Part shown: one piece after another, positions 48,282-60,649 of the stretch
Numbering within the stretch: the first letter of the stretch is position 1
Layout: the number at the start of each line of letters is the position of its first letter
Assembly (NCBI RefSeq): GCF_008364795.1
Contig: NZ_VTTM01000016.1
Span: 101,496 to 165,495 of the forward strand
Source: Azospirillum oryzae
GTDB taxonomy: Bacteria; Pseudomonadota; Alphaproteobacteria; Azospirillales; Azospirillaceae
Direction: 5' to 3'
Length of the DNA: 64,000 nucleotides
Program-made: the position numbers and the translations under genes
The notes under the pieces: model-generated
What the model was told of the DNA's origin: nothing
Databases searched by the model: none
Seen by the model: the letters and a program-made list of their open reading frames with translations, nothing else

Positions 48282-49730
48282 TCACCCCGCCAGCGGCACT
48301 CCCACCGCGAACGCTGTCCCGCGTCCCTCCGCCGAGCGCACCGTCACCGGATGGCCCAGCAGCCTTGCCAGCCGCTCGACGATGGCAAGGCCCAACCCGA
48401 TGCCTTCGCTGCGGTCGCGGTCGGGGCGGTCGAGCTGGACGAACTCTTCGAATATGCGTTGTCGGTCGGGTTCGGCGATGCCGCGGCCGGTGTCGTAGAC
48501 CTCGATCCACAGCGTATCGCCGCGGGTCCGGCAGCCGACCAGCACGCCGCCGGTCTCGGTATAGCGGATGGCGTTGGCGATCAGGTTGCGGAGGATGCGC
48601 TCTAGCAGGGCCGGGTCGCTGTTCACCACGGCATCGGTCGGAATGGCGCGCAGCCGCAACCCCTTGGCCTCCGCCTGGCCGGCGAACTCCGCTTCCAACT
48701 GGTCGAGCAGGGGGGAGAGCGGCAGGTCGACCGGCTTCGGCGTCACCACTCCCGACTCCAGCTTGGAGATGTCGAGGATGGCGTTCAGTAGGTCGCGCAT
48801 CGACCGTTGCGCCGCCTTCAGATCGGTCAGCAGGGCCGCCGTCTTGCCGCTCTGCGGCTGGCGTTCCAGGATACCGGTGAACATGCCGATGGCCTGAAGG
48901 GGCTGCTGCAGATCGTGACTGGCGTGGGCGAGGAAGCGGGACTTGGCGCGGTGGGCCTGCTCGGCGGCGGTCTTGGCGGCGTGCAGTTCGGCCGTCCGTT
49001 CGCGCACCTGCTGTTCCAGCGTTGCGTTGGCGCGCTCGATGGTCTCCGCCATGCGCAGGATTTCGGTGAACTGGCGGCGCACCTGCCGGGTCATCGGCCG
49101 GAAGATCGCCAGAGCCTCCACCGCCAGGATCAGCAGGGTGATCAGCAGCGCCGCCAGCCCCAGCCGATGCAGGGTCTGGAAGCCGGCCTCCCCCTCCTCC
49201 TGATAGAGCGCCACCACCTCTTCCAACCGGTCCAGCAGCGGGCCGAGCGCCTGGGCGGTGATGCGGTCCGCTTCCGCAGGGTCGGGCGGCTGACCGGCGG
49301 ATGCGGCGGCGATGACCCGGCGCAAGGCGGCAATGTGCTCGGTCACCACCGGGTCGAGCGGATCAGGACCGCTGTAGAACAAATCCTGCGGCGGCGGCCC
49401 AAGCGGCGGGCCTTCCTCCGGCCCGGCCCGGCCGCTCAGCCGCCGGTGGGCAGCTTCGAGCATGTCCGTGGCGCCATCCAGCAGCCGGGCGAGGTCGACG
49501 CGCGTTGCGGGATCGGTCGCGGTCTTCAACTGCTCCACCAGCAGGGCCGTCCGCTGCGACAGCATGCGCTGCCGGCCGGAAACGTTGACGACCTCCAGCA
49601 TACGTTCGTGCTGTCCGATGACCCGCTCGGTCATGACGAAACCAGCGAGCGTGCCCAGCGCGATCAACGTCAGCGCCAGGGCATAGCGCAGAGTCATCCA
49701 GCGGGCAGTCGTCGTGCCGATCGGTATCAT
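48282..49730 (-). CDS. Membrane sensor histidine kinase with PilJ/NarX-like sensor
   Basis: A 482-residue kinase. Helix 1 (YALALTLIALGTLAGFVM) is followed by VSGRQRMLSQRTALLVEQ, typical of the NarX/PilJ-type periplasmic domain that senses nitrate or nitrite in NarX. A second helix (LAALLITLLILAVEALAIF) and a coiled coil come next. The HisKA box is HASHDLQQPLQAIGMF, and the ATPase domain has NLIANAIRYTETGG, DTGRGI and GIGLGLAI. There is no receiver domain and no adjacent response regulator. The ATG at 49730 is preferred to a longer version. Confidence 0.88.
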   Translation of the reverse strand: MIPIGTTTARWMTLRYALALTLIALGTLAGFVMTERVIGQHERMLEVVNVSGRQRMLSQRTALLVEQLKTATDPATRVDLARLLDGATDMLEAAHRRLSGRAGPEEGPPLGPPPQDLFYSGPDPLDPVVTEHIAALRRVIAAASAGQPPDPAEADRITAQALGPLLDRLEEVVALYQEEGEAGFQTLHRLGLAALLITLLILAVEALAIFRPMTRQVRRQFTEILRMAETIERANATLEQQVRERTAELHAAKTAAEQAHRAKSRFLAHASHDLQQPLQAIGMFTGILERQPQSGKTAALLTDLKAAQRSMRDLLNAILDISKLESGVVTPKPVDLPLSPLLDQLEAEFAGQAEAKGLRLRAIPTDAVVNSDPALLERILRNLIANAIRYTETGGVLVGCRTRGDTLWIEVYDTGRGIAEPDRQRIFEEFVQLDRPDRDRSEGIGLGLAIVERLARLLGHPVTVRSAEGRGTAFAVGVPLAG

Positions 49731-49823
49731 GCGCTCGTCCCCCCGGCCGTGATCGCCCCATCTCCATCGATGATCATGGGGCAGCCTGCCGCAATGCAGC
49801 AAGGACGGAGGGTAGCGGCGAAG

Positions 49824-50504
49824 CTATGAAGCCTCGGTAAAGCCGCAAGCCGCAAGCGCGGCCTGCATGTGCGGCGGGACCGGAGCCACCGCGCCGACGG
49901 GATCGCGCTTGGGGTAGAGCGGCAGCGAGATGGCGCGGGAATGCAGGTGCAGCGGCTTGCCCTCCGGCCCGCCATATTGCGGGTCGCCGACCAAAGGGCA
50001 GCCGATGGAGGCGCAATGGACGCGGATCTGGTGGGTGCGGCCGGTGTGCGGGGTCAGTTCCAGCCAAGTCAGCCCGTCCGCCTGCCCGCGCACGACGTAG
50101 TCGGTGACCGCCGGCTGTCCGTCGGGCGACCCGACGATGCGCCAGCCGCCGGTCTTGTTGGAGACCTTGGCGAGCGGCAGCTCGATCCGTCCGGATTCCT
50201 GCGGCGGCGTGCCGGCGACCACCGCCCAATAGGTTTTATCGACCTTGCCGTTCTGGAACAGGATGCCGATCTTGCGCAGCGCCTTGGCATGGCGGCCCAG
50301 GATCAGGCAGCCCGACGTGTCGCGATCCAGCCGGTGGGCGAGGGACGGCGGCTTGGGAAAGCCGAAGCGCAGCGCGTCGAAATGCCGCTCCAGGTTCGGT
50401 CCACCGGCGGGACCGGCATGGACCGGCAGGCCGGCGGGCTTGTCGAGGATCAGCATCAGCCCGTCGCGGTACAGGATGCGGTCTTGGATTTGGGCGGGTG
50501 TCAC
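49824..50504 (-). CDS. RluA family RNA pseudouridine synthase
   Basis: A 226-residue RNA-modifying enzyme converting uridine to pseudouridine. The catalytic aspartate is in AHRLDRDTSGCLILGRH. The family motifs LILDKPAGLPVH, TPHTGRTHQIRVHCASIGCPLVGD and LHLHSRAISLPLY are present. There is no N-terminal S4 domain, so it is of the short RluA/TruC-like type. The target RNA cannot be named. It lies 7 bp downstream of ccdB. Confidence 0.9.
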   Translation of the reverse strand: MTPAQIQDRILYRDGLMLILDKPAGLPVHAGPAGGPNLERHFDALRFGFPKPPSLAHRLDRDTSGCLILGRHAKALRKIGILFQNGKVDKTYWAVVAGTPPQESGRIELPLAKVSNKTGGWRIVGSPDGQPAVTDYVVRGQADGLTWLELTPHTGRTHQIRVHCASIGCPLVGDPQYGGPEGKPLHLHSRAISLPLYPKRDPVGAVAPVPPHMQAALAACGFTEAS

Positions 50505-50511
50505 GGACTAC

Positions 50512-50829
50512 TCATCCCCAGGCACGGGAAATCAGAAGGTCGATGGCGGCGATGATGCGGTCGCTGTCGTCGGCGAGGCAGCAGACCTTCTCGCCGAGCC
50601 GTTCGGTGCGGACCGTCACGGTCTGTAGTGGATGAAGAACCACCGAGCGTCCATCGATTTCAAAAGACGGATTCAATTCAGGATCGATGGGCGGCTCCGC
50701 GCGCTTGTCGATCATTGGAATGACGACGCGACTGCGTGCCCTGTCGAACCTTCCCGATTGAATGACAACCACAAAAGGAGTCGTCTGTTGGCCAGCGCCG
50801 TTGTTTCTATGGACGTCGAACTGGCTCAT
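50512..50829 (-). CDS. ccdB: CcdB family toxin
   Basis: A 105-residue toxin that in the family poisons DNA gyrase. It begins MSQFDVHRN, continues with PFVVVIQSGRFDRARSRVVIPM, and ends DLLISRAWG. The C-terminal Trp-Gly region matches the gyrase-contacting tail of CcdB. It overlaps ccdA by ATGA, the normal arrangement for tightly coupled toxin and antitoxin. Confidence 0.9.
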   Translation of the reverse strand: MSQFDVHRNNGAGQQTTPFVVVIQSGRFDRARSRVVIPMIDKRAEPPIDPELNPSFEIDGRSVVLHPLQTVTVRTERLGEKVCCLADDSDRIIAAIDLLISRAWG

Positions 50830-51068
50830 AAGATGTCATCGACATGCTGGTCCGCGAAAGACCCATGTTTTTCATCGAAGCGGTTCCATGCGTCGATCAC
50901 GTCATCCAGGCGCCGTTCGCGATCCGCCTTCGCCACTTCATCGGCCAGCATCTTTTCGACCCGTTCCGACAGGTCGCCGGGAAGGGACTGGGCGCGTTGC
51001 AGGATGTCCTCGTCCAACGACAAGGTGATGTCCCGCTTCGGCGCGCGCCGGTCATAGACACCGTCCAT
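50826..51068 (-). CDS. ccdA: CcdA family antitoxin
   Basis: An 80-residue antitoxin: a ribbon-helix-helix N-terminus (APKRDITLSLDEDILQRAQSL) and a disordered acidic C-terminus (IDAWNRFDEKHGSFADQHVDDIL) that wraps CcdB. The ATG at 51068 has an ideal GGAGG 8 nt upstream. CcdA and CcdB together normally repress their own promoter. Confidence 0.9.
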   Translation of the reverse strand: MDGVYDRRAPKRDITLSLDEDILQRAQSLPGDLSERVEKMLADEVAKADRERRLDDVIDAWNRFDEKHGSFADQHVDDIL

Positions 51069-51157
51069 TGCAAAGTCCTCCCACCCCGATCCCGATGCGC
51101 TCCGATCCCGAAGTGATGAAGATAGGCGCCTCCGGTGCCATCCCGCAAGCGGACAGG

Positions 51158-51193
51158 AAAAAGGGCGCGGAACCCCTCGCAAGGCACCGCGCC
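51158..51193 (-). terminator. Rho-independent terminator of class I fumarase gene
   Basis: On the minus strand an 8-bp stem (51193-51186 with 51170-51163, GGGCGCGG/CCGCGCCC) is followed by TTTTT (51162-51158), 24 bp after the fumarase stop. Confidence 0.85.
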
Positions 51194-51216
51194 CCTTCAC
51201 GTCCTGTCAGTCCGGA

Positions 51217-52842
51217 TCAGGCGAGCTTCAACTCCTTGAAGAAGTCGTTGCCCTTGTCGTCGACGATGATGAAGGCCGGGAAATCCTCGACCTCGATGCG
51301 CCAGATGGCTTCCATGCCGAGTTCGGGATACTCGACGCATTCCACCTTCTTGATGCAGTCCTGGGCCAGACGGGCGGCGGCGCCGCCGATCGAGCCGAGA
51401 TAGAAGCCGCCATGCTGATTGCAGGCCGCCGTCACCTCGGGGCTGCGGTTGCCCTTGGCCAGCATGACCATGGAGCCGCCCGCCGCCTGGAACTGGTCGA
51501 CGAAGCTGTCCATGCGGCCCGCCGTCGTCGGCCCGAAGGAGCCGGAGGCGTAGCCTTCCGGCGTCTTGGCCGGGCCGGCATAGTAGATCGGGTGGTTCTT
51601 GAAATAGTCCGGCAGCGGCTCGCCGGCGTCCAGGCGGGCGCGCAGCTTGGCGTGGGCCAGATCGCGGGCGACGATCAGCGGGCCGGTCAGCGACAGGCGG
51701 GTGCGGATCGGGTACTGCGACAGCGTGGCGCGGATCTGCTCCATCGGCTGGTTCAGGTCGATCTTCACGACATCGCCCGACAGATGCTCGTCGCCGATCT
51801 CCGGCAGATACTGGGCCGGATCGGTCTCCAGCTGCTCCAGGAAGATGCCGTCCTTGGTGATCTTGCCCACCGCCTGACGGTCGGCCGAGCAGGACACGCC
51901 GATGCCGATCGGCATGGAGGCGCCATGGCGCGGCAGGCGGATGACGCGGACGTCGTGGCAGAAATACTTGCCGCCGAACTGGGCGCCGATGCCCATGTTC
52001 TGGGTCAGCTTGTGGACCTCGGCCTCCATTGCCAGATCGCGGAAGGCATGCGCGTCCTCGCCGCCCTCGGTCGGCAGGTTGTCGAGATAGCGGGCCGACG
52101 CCAGCTTCACCGTCTTCAGGTTCTGCTCCGCCGACAGACCGCCGATGACGATGGCGAGGTGGTAGGGCGGGCAGGCCGAGGTGCCGAGATAGCGGATCTT
52201 GTCTTCCAGGAACTTCAGCAGCCGGTCGGGCGCCAGCACCGACGGCGTGGCCTGATGCAGGAAGGTCTTGTTGGCCGACCCGCCGCCCTTGGCCATGAAC
52301 AGGAACTTGTAATAGTCCTCGCCCTCGGAATAGATGTCGACCTGGGCCGGCAGGTTATTCCGGGTGTTCTTCTCCTCATACATGGAGATCGGCGCCAGCT
52401 GGCTGTAGCGCAGGTTGCGCTTCAGATAGGCATCGCGCGCACCCTCCGACAGGGCGGTCTCGTCGCCGCCCTTGGTCCAGACGCGGCGGCCCTTCTTGCC
52501 CATGATGATGGCGGTGCCGGTGTCCTGGCACATCGGCAGGGTGCCGGCGGCGGCGATGTTGGCGTTCTTCAGAAGGTCGAGCGCCACGAAGCGATCGTTG
52601 GCCGACGCCTCCGGATCGTCAAGGATCTTGGCGAGCTGGGCCAGATGGCCCGGACGCAGCAGATGGTTGATGTCGGAGAAGGCTGCCTCGGCCAGCAGGC
52701 GCAGACCTTCCGGCTCGACCTTCAGGATCTGCTCGCCGTCGAATTCGACGACCGAGACATGGTCCGAGGTCAGCTTGCGGTAGGTCGTGTCGTCCTTGGC
52801 GAGCGGAAACAGACCGCGGGCTGAGGCGATATCGTCGGGCAT
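51217..52842 (-). CDS. fumA: Fumarate hydratase class I ([4Fe-4S])
   Basis: A 541-residue oxygen-sensitive TCA-cycle enzyme interconverting fumarate and malate. Iron-sulfur cysteines are seen in LPMCQDTGTA, TSACPPYHLA and GVSCSADRQA. KGGGSANKTFL is a family motif, and the C-terminal beta domain contains SGSFGPTTAGRMDSFVDQF. The ATG at 52842 is preferred, with AAGGA 9 nt upstream, over the ATG at 52872. It is a single-gene unit with its own terminator. Confidence 0.95.
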   Translation of the reverse strand: MPDDIASARGLFPLAKDDTTYRKLTSDHVSVVEFDGEQILKVEPEGLRLLAEAAFSDINHLLRPGHLAQLAKILDDPEASANDRFVALDLLKNANIAAAGTLPMCQDTGTAIIMGKKGRRVWTKGGDETALSEGARDAYLKRNLRYSQLAPISMYEEKNTRNNLPAQVDIYSEGEDYYKFLFMAKGGGSANKTFLHQATPSVLAPDRLLKFLEDKIRYLGTSACPPYHLAIVIGGLSAEQNLKTVKLASARYLDNLPTEGGEDAHAFRDLAMEAEVHKLTQNMGIGAQFGGKYFCHDVRVIRLPRHGASMPIGIGVSCSADRQAVGKITKDGIFLEQLETDPAQYLPEIGDEHLSGDVVKIDLNQPMEQIRATLSQYPIRTRLSLTGPLIVARDLAHAKLRARLDAGEPLPDYFKNHPIYYAGPAKTPEGYASGSFGPTTAGRMDSFVDQFQAAGGSMVMLAKGNRSPEVTAACNQHGGFYLGSIGGAAARLAQDCIKKVECVEYPELGMEAIWRIEVEDFPAFIIVDDKGNDFFKELKLA

Positions 52843-53033
52843 TGGGGCGTTCCTTCGTGGCGAACCTGGCATGACGATCCAACTGCGTCCGCTCGCCTCC
52901 GCGGTACGCGCCCGGCCGGGCGCGCGAAGGGGGCAGGCCGCGCTCGGCCCCCCTTATACACCGCTGCGGGGCGGAGACAACCATCGGCGGGGCGTACGGC
53001 GCGCGACGGTTTGTCGTCGGCAATAGCAGGGGC

Positions 53034-53074
53034 AAAAGAAAAGGCCGGCACACCGCAATGGTATGACCAGCCTT
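53034..53074 (-). terminator. Rho-independent terminator of the Pls-like synthetase gene
   Basis: On the minus strand AAGGCTGG (53074-53067) pairs with CCGGCCTT (53048-53041), one G-T pair, followed by the T-rich TTTTCTTTT (53042-53034). It lies 28 bp after the stop. Confidence 0.8.
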
Positions 53075-53101
53075 GTTCTTTTCGCCGCTGACGCTGGCTG
53101 T

Positions 53102-57220
<4,119 letters not shown>

Positions 57221-57829
57221 GCTGTGTCAGCCTTCCAAAAGGAATCAGCGCGGTGGCGCCAAGCGGACCCGTTCGTCATCCGGTCCCGGCGGTCGGCTGA
57301 ATGCGGCGATGGGCCGCTCGCTAGTTGTGGTGCTTTATGGTTAACGAATGCTTGCCATCCGGCTTGGAGGCACCTGTGCCGATGGGAGATGTCAAGTCTT
57401 GGGCTGCCCAAGCGCTGCGAAAGCAACATTCGCCCGACCGAAAGAAAGAGGAAGACCCGACGGCACCCGATACATGCGGATACATCAAGCGGCATGTTCG
57501 CGCCTTCATGATCCGTTGCGCGGCGGCGGTCAAGCTTATCCTCAAGCTGCCGGATCGAAGGGGAGGGCCGTGTGTCGGGCTCACCACATGGCCCCGGATC
57601 CGTGACTTTCGCCATGGCGGGCGCCGCGTGCCGTTCCGGTTGCCAATGTTCGGCAAGTTTGCAACCAGCACCAGAATAAACCTCCCGGATGGGTGGGTGT
57701 CGCCGGACCGGCGCCTGCAACTCTCAGCCCCCACCCGTCCCCGTGCAGATGTGGTGTCACCCGTCGTCACGCGCCATTCGGGCGACGCATGGCTGAGGCT
57801 CAGGGAATCACGGCTCGGCATACATTTTA
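57221..57829 (+). other. Gene-poor region of about 600 bp
   Basis: Between the synthetase and the SDR gene no convincing coding sequence is seen. Open frames here have no family resemblance and no ribosome site. The base composition is more even than in neighbouring genes. The region must hold the leftward promoter of the synthetase. It contains a 10-bp imperfect inverted repeat around 57688-57738 (core GGGTGGG and CCCACCC) enclosing GCCGG-A-CCGGC, which could fold in RNA. Confidence 0.5.
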
Positions 57830-57874
57830 ATGATGGACATCATAAAAGGTCGTATTGATGATGATCGTCATCAA
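57830..57874. promoter_or_regulatory. Two adjacent palindromic operators before SDR gene
   Basis: ATGATG-GA-CATCAT (57830-57843) and a 20-bp near-perfect palindrome at 57855-57874 (outer arms TTGATGA/TCATCAA) lie 55-99 bp before the SDR start. Two related AT-rich palindromes, about 28 bp centre to centre, suggest a dimeric repressor bound cooperatively. Confidence 0.6.
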
Positions 57875-57928
57875 TGGCGCCCGGCACCGGCCGGAGCGCA
57901 GAAACCGGATGACGGTCAGGAGAGGGCC

Positions 57929-58708
57929 ATGAGCATTGCAATGAACACGACAGGGGCGGACATGAGCGGGAGGGTCGCCCTGGTCACCGGCGGCACGTCC
58001 GGCATCGGCCGCACGACGGCTTTGGCCTTCGCCGGAGCGGGGGCGACGGTGATCGTCACCGGCCGGCGCGAGGCGGAGGGGCTGGAGACGGTGGAACTGA
58101 TCGGCCGTTCCGGCGGCATCGGCCAGTTCGTGGCCGCCGATGTGGCCGATGCGGCGGAAGTCGCCGCGCTGTTCGAGCGGATCGAACGTGACCATGGCCG
58201 CCTCGACGCCGCCTTCAACAATGCCGGCATCCATCAGGTCGCGCCGCTGACCGAGATGGAGGAGGCGGCCTTCGACCGCATGCTGGCCGTCAACGTGAAG
58301 GGCGTCTGGCTTTGCCTGAAGCATGAGCTGGCGATCATGCGCGGCCAGGGCCGCGGCGCCGTCGTCAACACCGGGTCGGTACTGGGACAGATCGGCATGG
58401 CGGGCAACGCCGCTTATTCCGCCAGCAAGGCGGCGGTGGAGGGGCTGACCCGCACTGCCGCCATCGAGGTCGCGGCCTTCGGCGTGCGCGTCAACGCCGT
58501 CTGCCCGGCGATCATCCAGACGCCGATGACCCAGGCCTCCTTCGGCAGTGCCGAACGGGTGGAGGCGGTGATGGGTCCGCGCCATCCCGTCGGCCGCGTC
58601 GGCCGTCCGGAGGAGGTTGCCGCAGCGGTGCTCTGGCTCTGCTCCGACGCCGCCGGCTTCGTCACCGGCCAGTCGATCAACATCGACGGCGGCGTGACCG
58701 CGCAATAA
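57929..58708 (+). CDS. Short-chain dehydrogenase/reductase (SDR)
   Basis: A 259-residue classical SDR. The NAD(P) site is TGGTSGIGRTTALAFAG, FNNAG follows near residue 90, and the catalytic pair lies in YSASKAAVEGL. The end, GQSINIDGGVTAQ, is typical of SDRs. The ATG at 57929 is chosen because AGGAGAGGG precedes it. An earlier ATG at 57830 would place the operators inside the coding region. It is followed after 28 bp by an MFS transporter; together they may handle one substrate, which is unknown. Confidence 0.9.
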   Translation: MSIAMNTTGADMSGRVALVTGGTSGIGRTTALAFAGAGATVIVTGRREAEGLETVELIGRSGGIGQFVAADVADAAEVAALFERIERDHGRLDAAFNNAGIHQVAPLTEMEEAAFDRMLAVNVKGVWLCLKHELAIMRGQGRGAVVNTGSVLGQIGMAGNAAYSASKAAVEGLTRTAAIEVAAFGVRVNAVCPAIIQTPMTQASFGSAERVEAVMGPRHPVGRVGRPEEVAAAVLWLCSDAAGFVTGQSINIDGGVTAQ

Positions 58709-58736
58709 CCAGGCTGGTTACCGGAGTCACGAGCCG

Positions 58737-60017
58737 ATGCTGTCCACCCCCCTCGCCGCCACGCTGGCCCGCCGCGACATCCACTATGGATGGGTCGTCG
58801 TTTCCGTCACCTTCCTGTCCATGCTGGTGTCCGCCGGGGCGGTGGGCGCGCCCGGCGTCCTTCTGTTGCCGCTCCAGCGGGAATTCGGCTGGGACACCGC
58901 CGACATCTCCCTGGCGATGGCGATCCGTCTGTTGCTGTTCGGGCTGATGGGTCCCTTTGCCGCCGCTATGATCAACCGCTTCGGCGTTCGCCGCATGGTG
59001 CTGTCCTCCCTGATGCTGGTCGGCGGCGGCCTGCTCGCCTCGCTGGCGATGCGGGAGGTCTGGCAGTTGATCCTGCTGTGGGGATTCGTCGTCGGATTCG
59101 GCACCGGCCTGACGGCGATGGTGCTGGGCGCCACCATCGCCACCCGCTGGTTCGTCGCCCGCCGCGGGCTGGTGATCGGGCTGCTGACCGCCAGTTCCGC
59201 CACCGGGCAACTGGTCTTCATGCCCCTGCTGTCGATGCTGACCGAGGCTTATGGCTGGCGCAGCGCCATCGCCCTGCTGTGCGGCCTGATAGCGGTGGCC
59301 GCCCTGGCGATGCTGGCGCTGATGCGCGATCGTCCGGCCGACCTCGGCCTGTCCGCCTTCGGCGAGGTCGGGAGCGCGCCGCCAGCGTCCCCGGCCGGCG
59401 CCATCCTGCCGGCGGCGCTGGGGGCGTTGCGCGAGGCCGCGGTGACGCGGACCTTCTGGGTGTTGTTCGCCACGTTCTTCATCTGCGGCGCCAGCACCAA
59501 CGGCCTGATCCAGACCCACCTGATCCCGCTCTGCGTCGATTTCAGCGTGCCGGAAGTGCAGGCGGCCGGTCTGCTGGCGGTGATGGGGATCTTCGACTTC
59601 ATCGGCACCGTCGGGTCCGGCTGGCTGTCCGACCGCTACGACAACCGCTGGCTCCTGGTCTGGTATTACGGCCTGCGCGGGTTGTCGCTGCTTTATCTGC
59701 CCTATTCGGACTTCACCCTCTACGGTCTGTCGCTCTTCGCCGTCTTCTATGGCCTGGATTGGATCGCCACCGTTCCGCCGACGGTGCGCCTGACGGCGGA
59801 ACGCTTCGGCCGGGAACGAGCCAACCTCGTCTTCGGCTGGGTTTTCGCCGGTCACCAATTGGGTGCCGCCGTCGCGGCCTTCGGCGCCGGTCTGTCACGC
59901 ACGGCTCTTCAAAGCTATCTGCCGGCCTTTGCTGCCGCCGGCGCTCTCTGCCTGCTCGCGGCGTTGCTGGTGCCGATGATCGGCGGCCGCGCCAAACCGG
60001 CAGTGACCAAAGCGTGA
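58737..60017 (+). CDS. Major facilitator superfamily transporter
   Basis: A 426-residue, 12-helix secondary transporter. It resembles the oxalate/formate antiporter and monocarboxylate group (RDIHYGWVVVSVTFLSML at the N-terminus, GTGLTAMVLGATIATRWFVARRG in helix 4-5). It lies 28 bp after the SDR gene with GGAG before the ATG. It is convergent with the Lrp gene, 4 bp apart. The substrate is not evident. Confidence 0.9.
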   Translation: MLSTPLAATLARRDIHYGWVVVSVTFLSMLVSAGAVGAPGVLLLPLQREFGWDTADISLAMAIRLLLFGLMGPFAAAMINRFGVRRMVLSSLMLVGGGLLASLAMREVWQLILLWGFVVGFGTGLTAMVLGATIATRWFVARRGLVIGLLTASSATGQLVFMPLLSMLTEAYGWRSAIALLCGLIAVAALAMLALMRDRPADLGLSAFGEVGSAPPASPAGAILPAALGALREAAVTRTFWVLFATFFICGASTNGLIQTHLIPLCVDFSVPEVQAAGLLAVMGIFDFIGTVGSGWLSDRYDNRWLLVWYYGLRGLSLLYLPYSDFTLYGLSLFAVFYGLDWIATVPPTVRLTAERFGRERANLVFGWVFAGHQLGAAVAAFGAGLSRTALQSYLPAFAAAGALCLLAALLVPMIGGRAKPAVTKA

Positions 60018-60021
60018 CGCT

Positions 60022-60504
60022 CTATTCCCCCAGATGCTCCAGCGGCAGGGCGGTGCGGTAGCGCACCTGCTTCAGGGCGAAGCTGGAGCGGATGCTGGCG
60101 ACGCCCGGAATGCGGGTCAGATGTTCCTTCAGGAACCGTTCATAGCTGGCAAGGTCCGGCACTACCACCCGCAGCAGGTAATCGGCGTCGCCGGTCATCA
60201 GATAGCATTCCAGCACCTCCGGCCGCGCCATCACCGCCGCCTCGAAACCGTCGAGCCGCGCCTCCACCTGCCGCTCCAGGCTGACATTGACGAAGATGTT
60301 GACCGGCAGGGCGACGGAGGCCGGATCGACCAGCGCCACATAGCGGGCGATCACCCCCGCCTCCTCCAGCGCCTTGACGCGCCGGAGGCAGGGGGAGGGC
60401 GATAGCCCGACCCGTTCGGCCAGTTCGTTGTTGGGGAGCCGGCCGTCCTGCTGAAGTGCCGCCAGAATCTTGCGGTCGATGCGGTCTAACGGATGTTTTG
60501 GCAT
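60022..60504 (-). CDS. Lrp/AsnC family transcriptional regulator
   Basis: A 160-residue regulator. The winged helix-turn-helix (LDRIDRKILAALQQDGRLPNNELAERVGLSPSPCLRRVKALEEAG around residues 6-50) is followed by a RAM ligand domain containing YLMTGDADYLLRVVVPDLASYERF. The ATG at 60504 lies inside one arm of an inverted repeat, which implies autoregulation. It is divergent from the E1 dehydrogenase gene, an arrangement like MdeR-MdeB in Pseudomonas putida, and probably senses an amino acid. Confidence 0.9.
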   Translation of the reverse strand: MPKHPLDRIDRKILAALQQDGRLPNNELAERVGLSPSPCLRRVKALEEAGVIARYVALVDPASVALPVNIFVNVSLERQVEARLDGFEAAVMARPEVLECYLMTGDADYLLRVVVPDLASYERFLKEHLTRIPGVASIRSSFALKQVRYRTALPLEHLGE

Positions 60505-60541
60505 CGAATGCTGTTTCCCGTGTAATCCTGGCATTCGATGC
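60501..60541. promoter_or_regulatory. Lrp-type inverted repeat operator
   Basis: GCATCGAATGC (60501-60511) and GCATTCGATGC (60531-60541) are exact reverse complements, centres 30 bp apart, about three helical turns. The left arm covers the start codon of the lrp gene. This fits binding by an Lrp octamer and autorepression. Confidence 0.65.
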
Positions 60542-60649
60542 TAAAGCGGAACCGCGGCCGGCGCCACTTCGCAAGCATCTGCCGGATCACAAATGATAAG
60601 GTCTTCGAACATAAATCCTGTGGCATAACCCCCGTTCGGGAGCAGACCC

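Noticed and set aside
57650..57760. TPP-riboswitch-like CTGAGAG on the minus strand
   Set aside because: The second conserved half of the THI element (the CTGAT-CTGG-TAAT-like block) is missing, and no thiamine gene follows.
57325..57858. Open frame of about 177 codons in the gene-poor region
   Set aside because: No ribosome site or family resemblance; composition is unlike neighbouring genes; its end runs through the SDR operators. A frame on the opposite strand is equally open.
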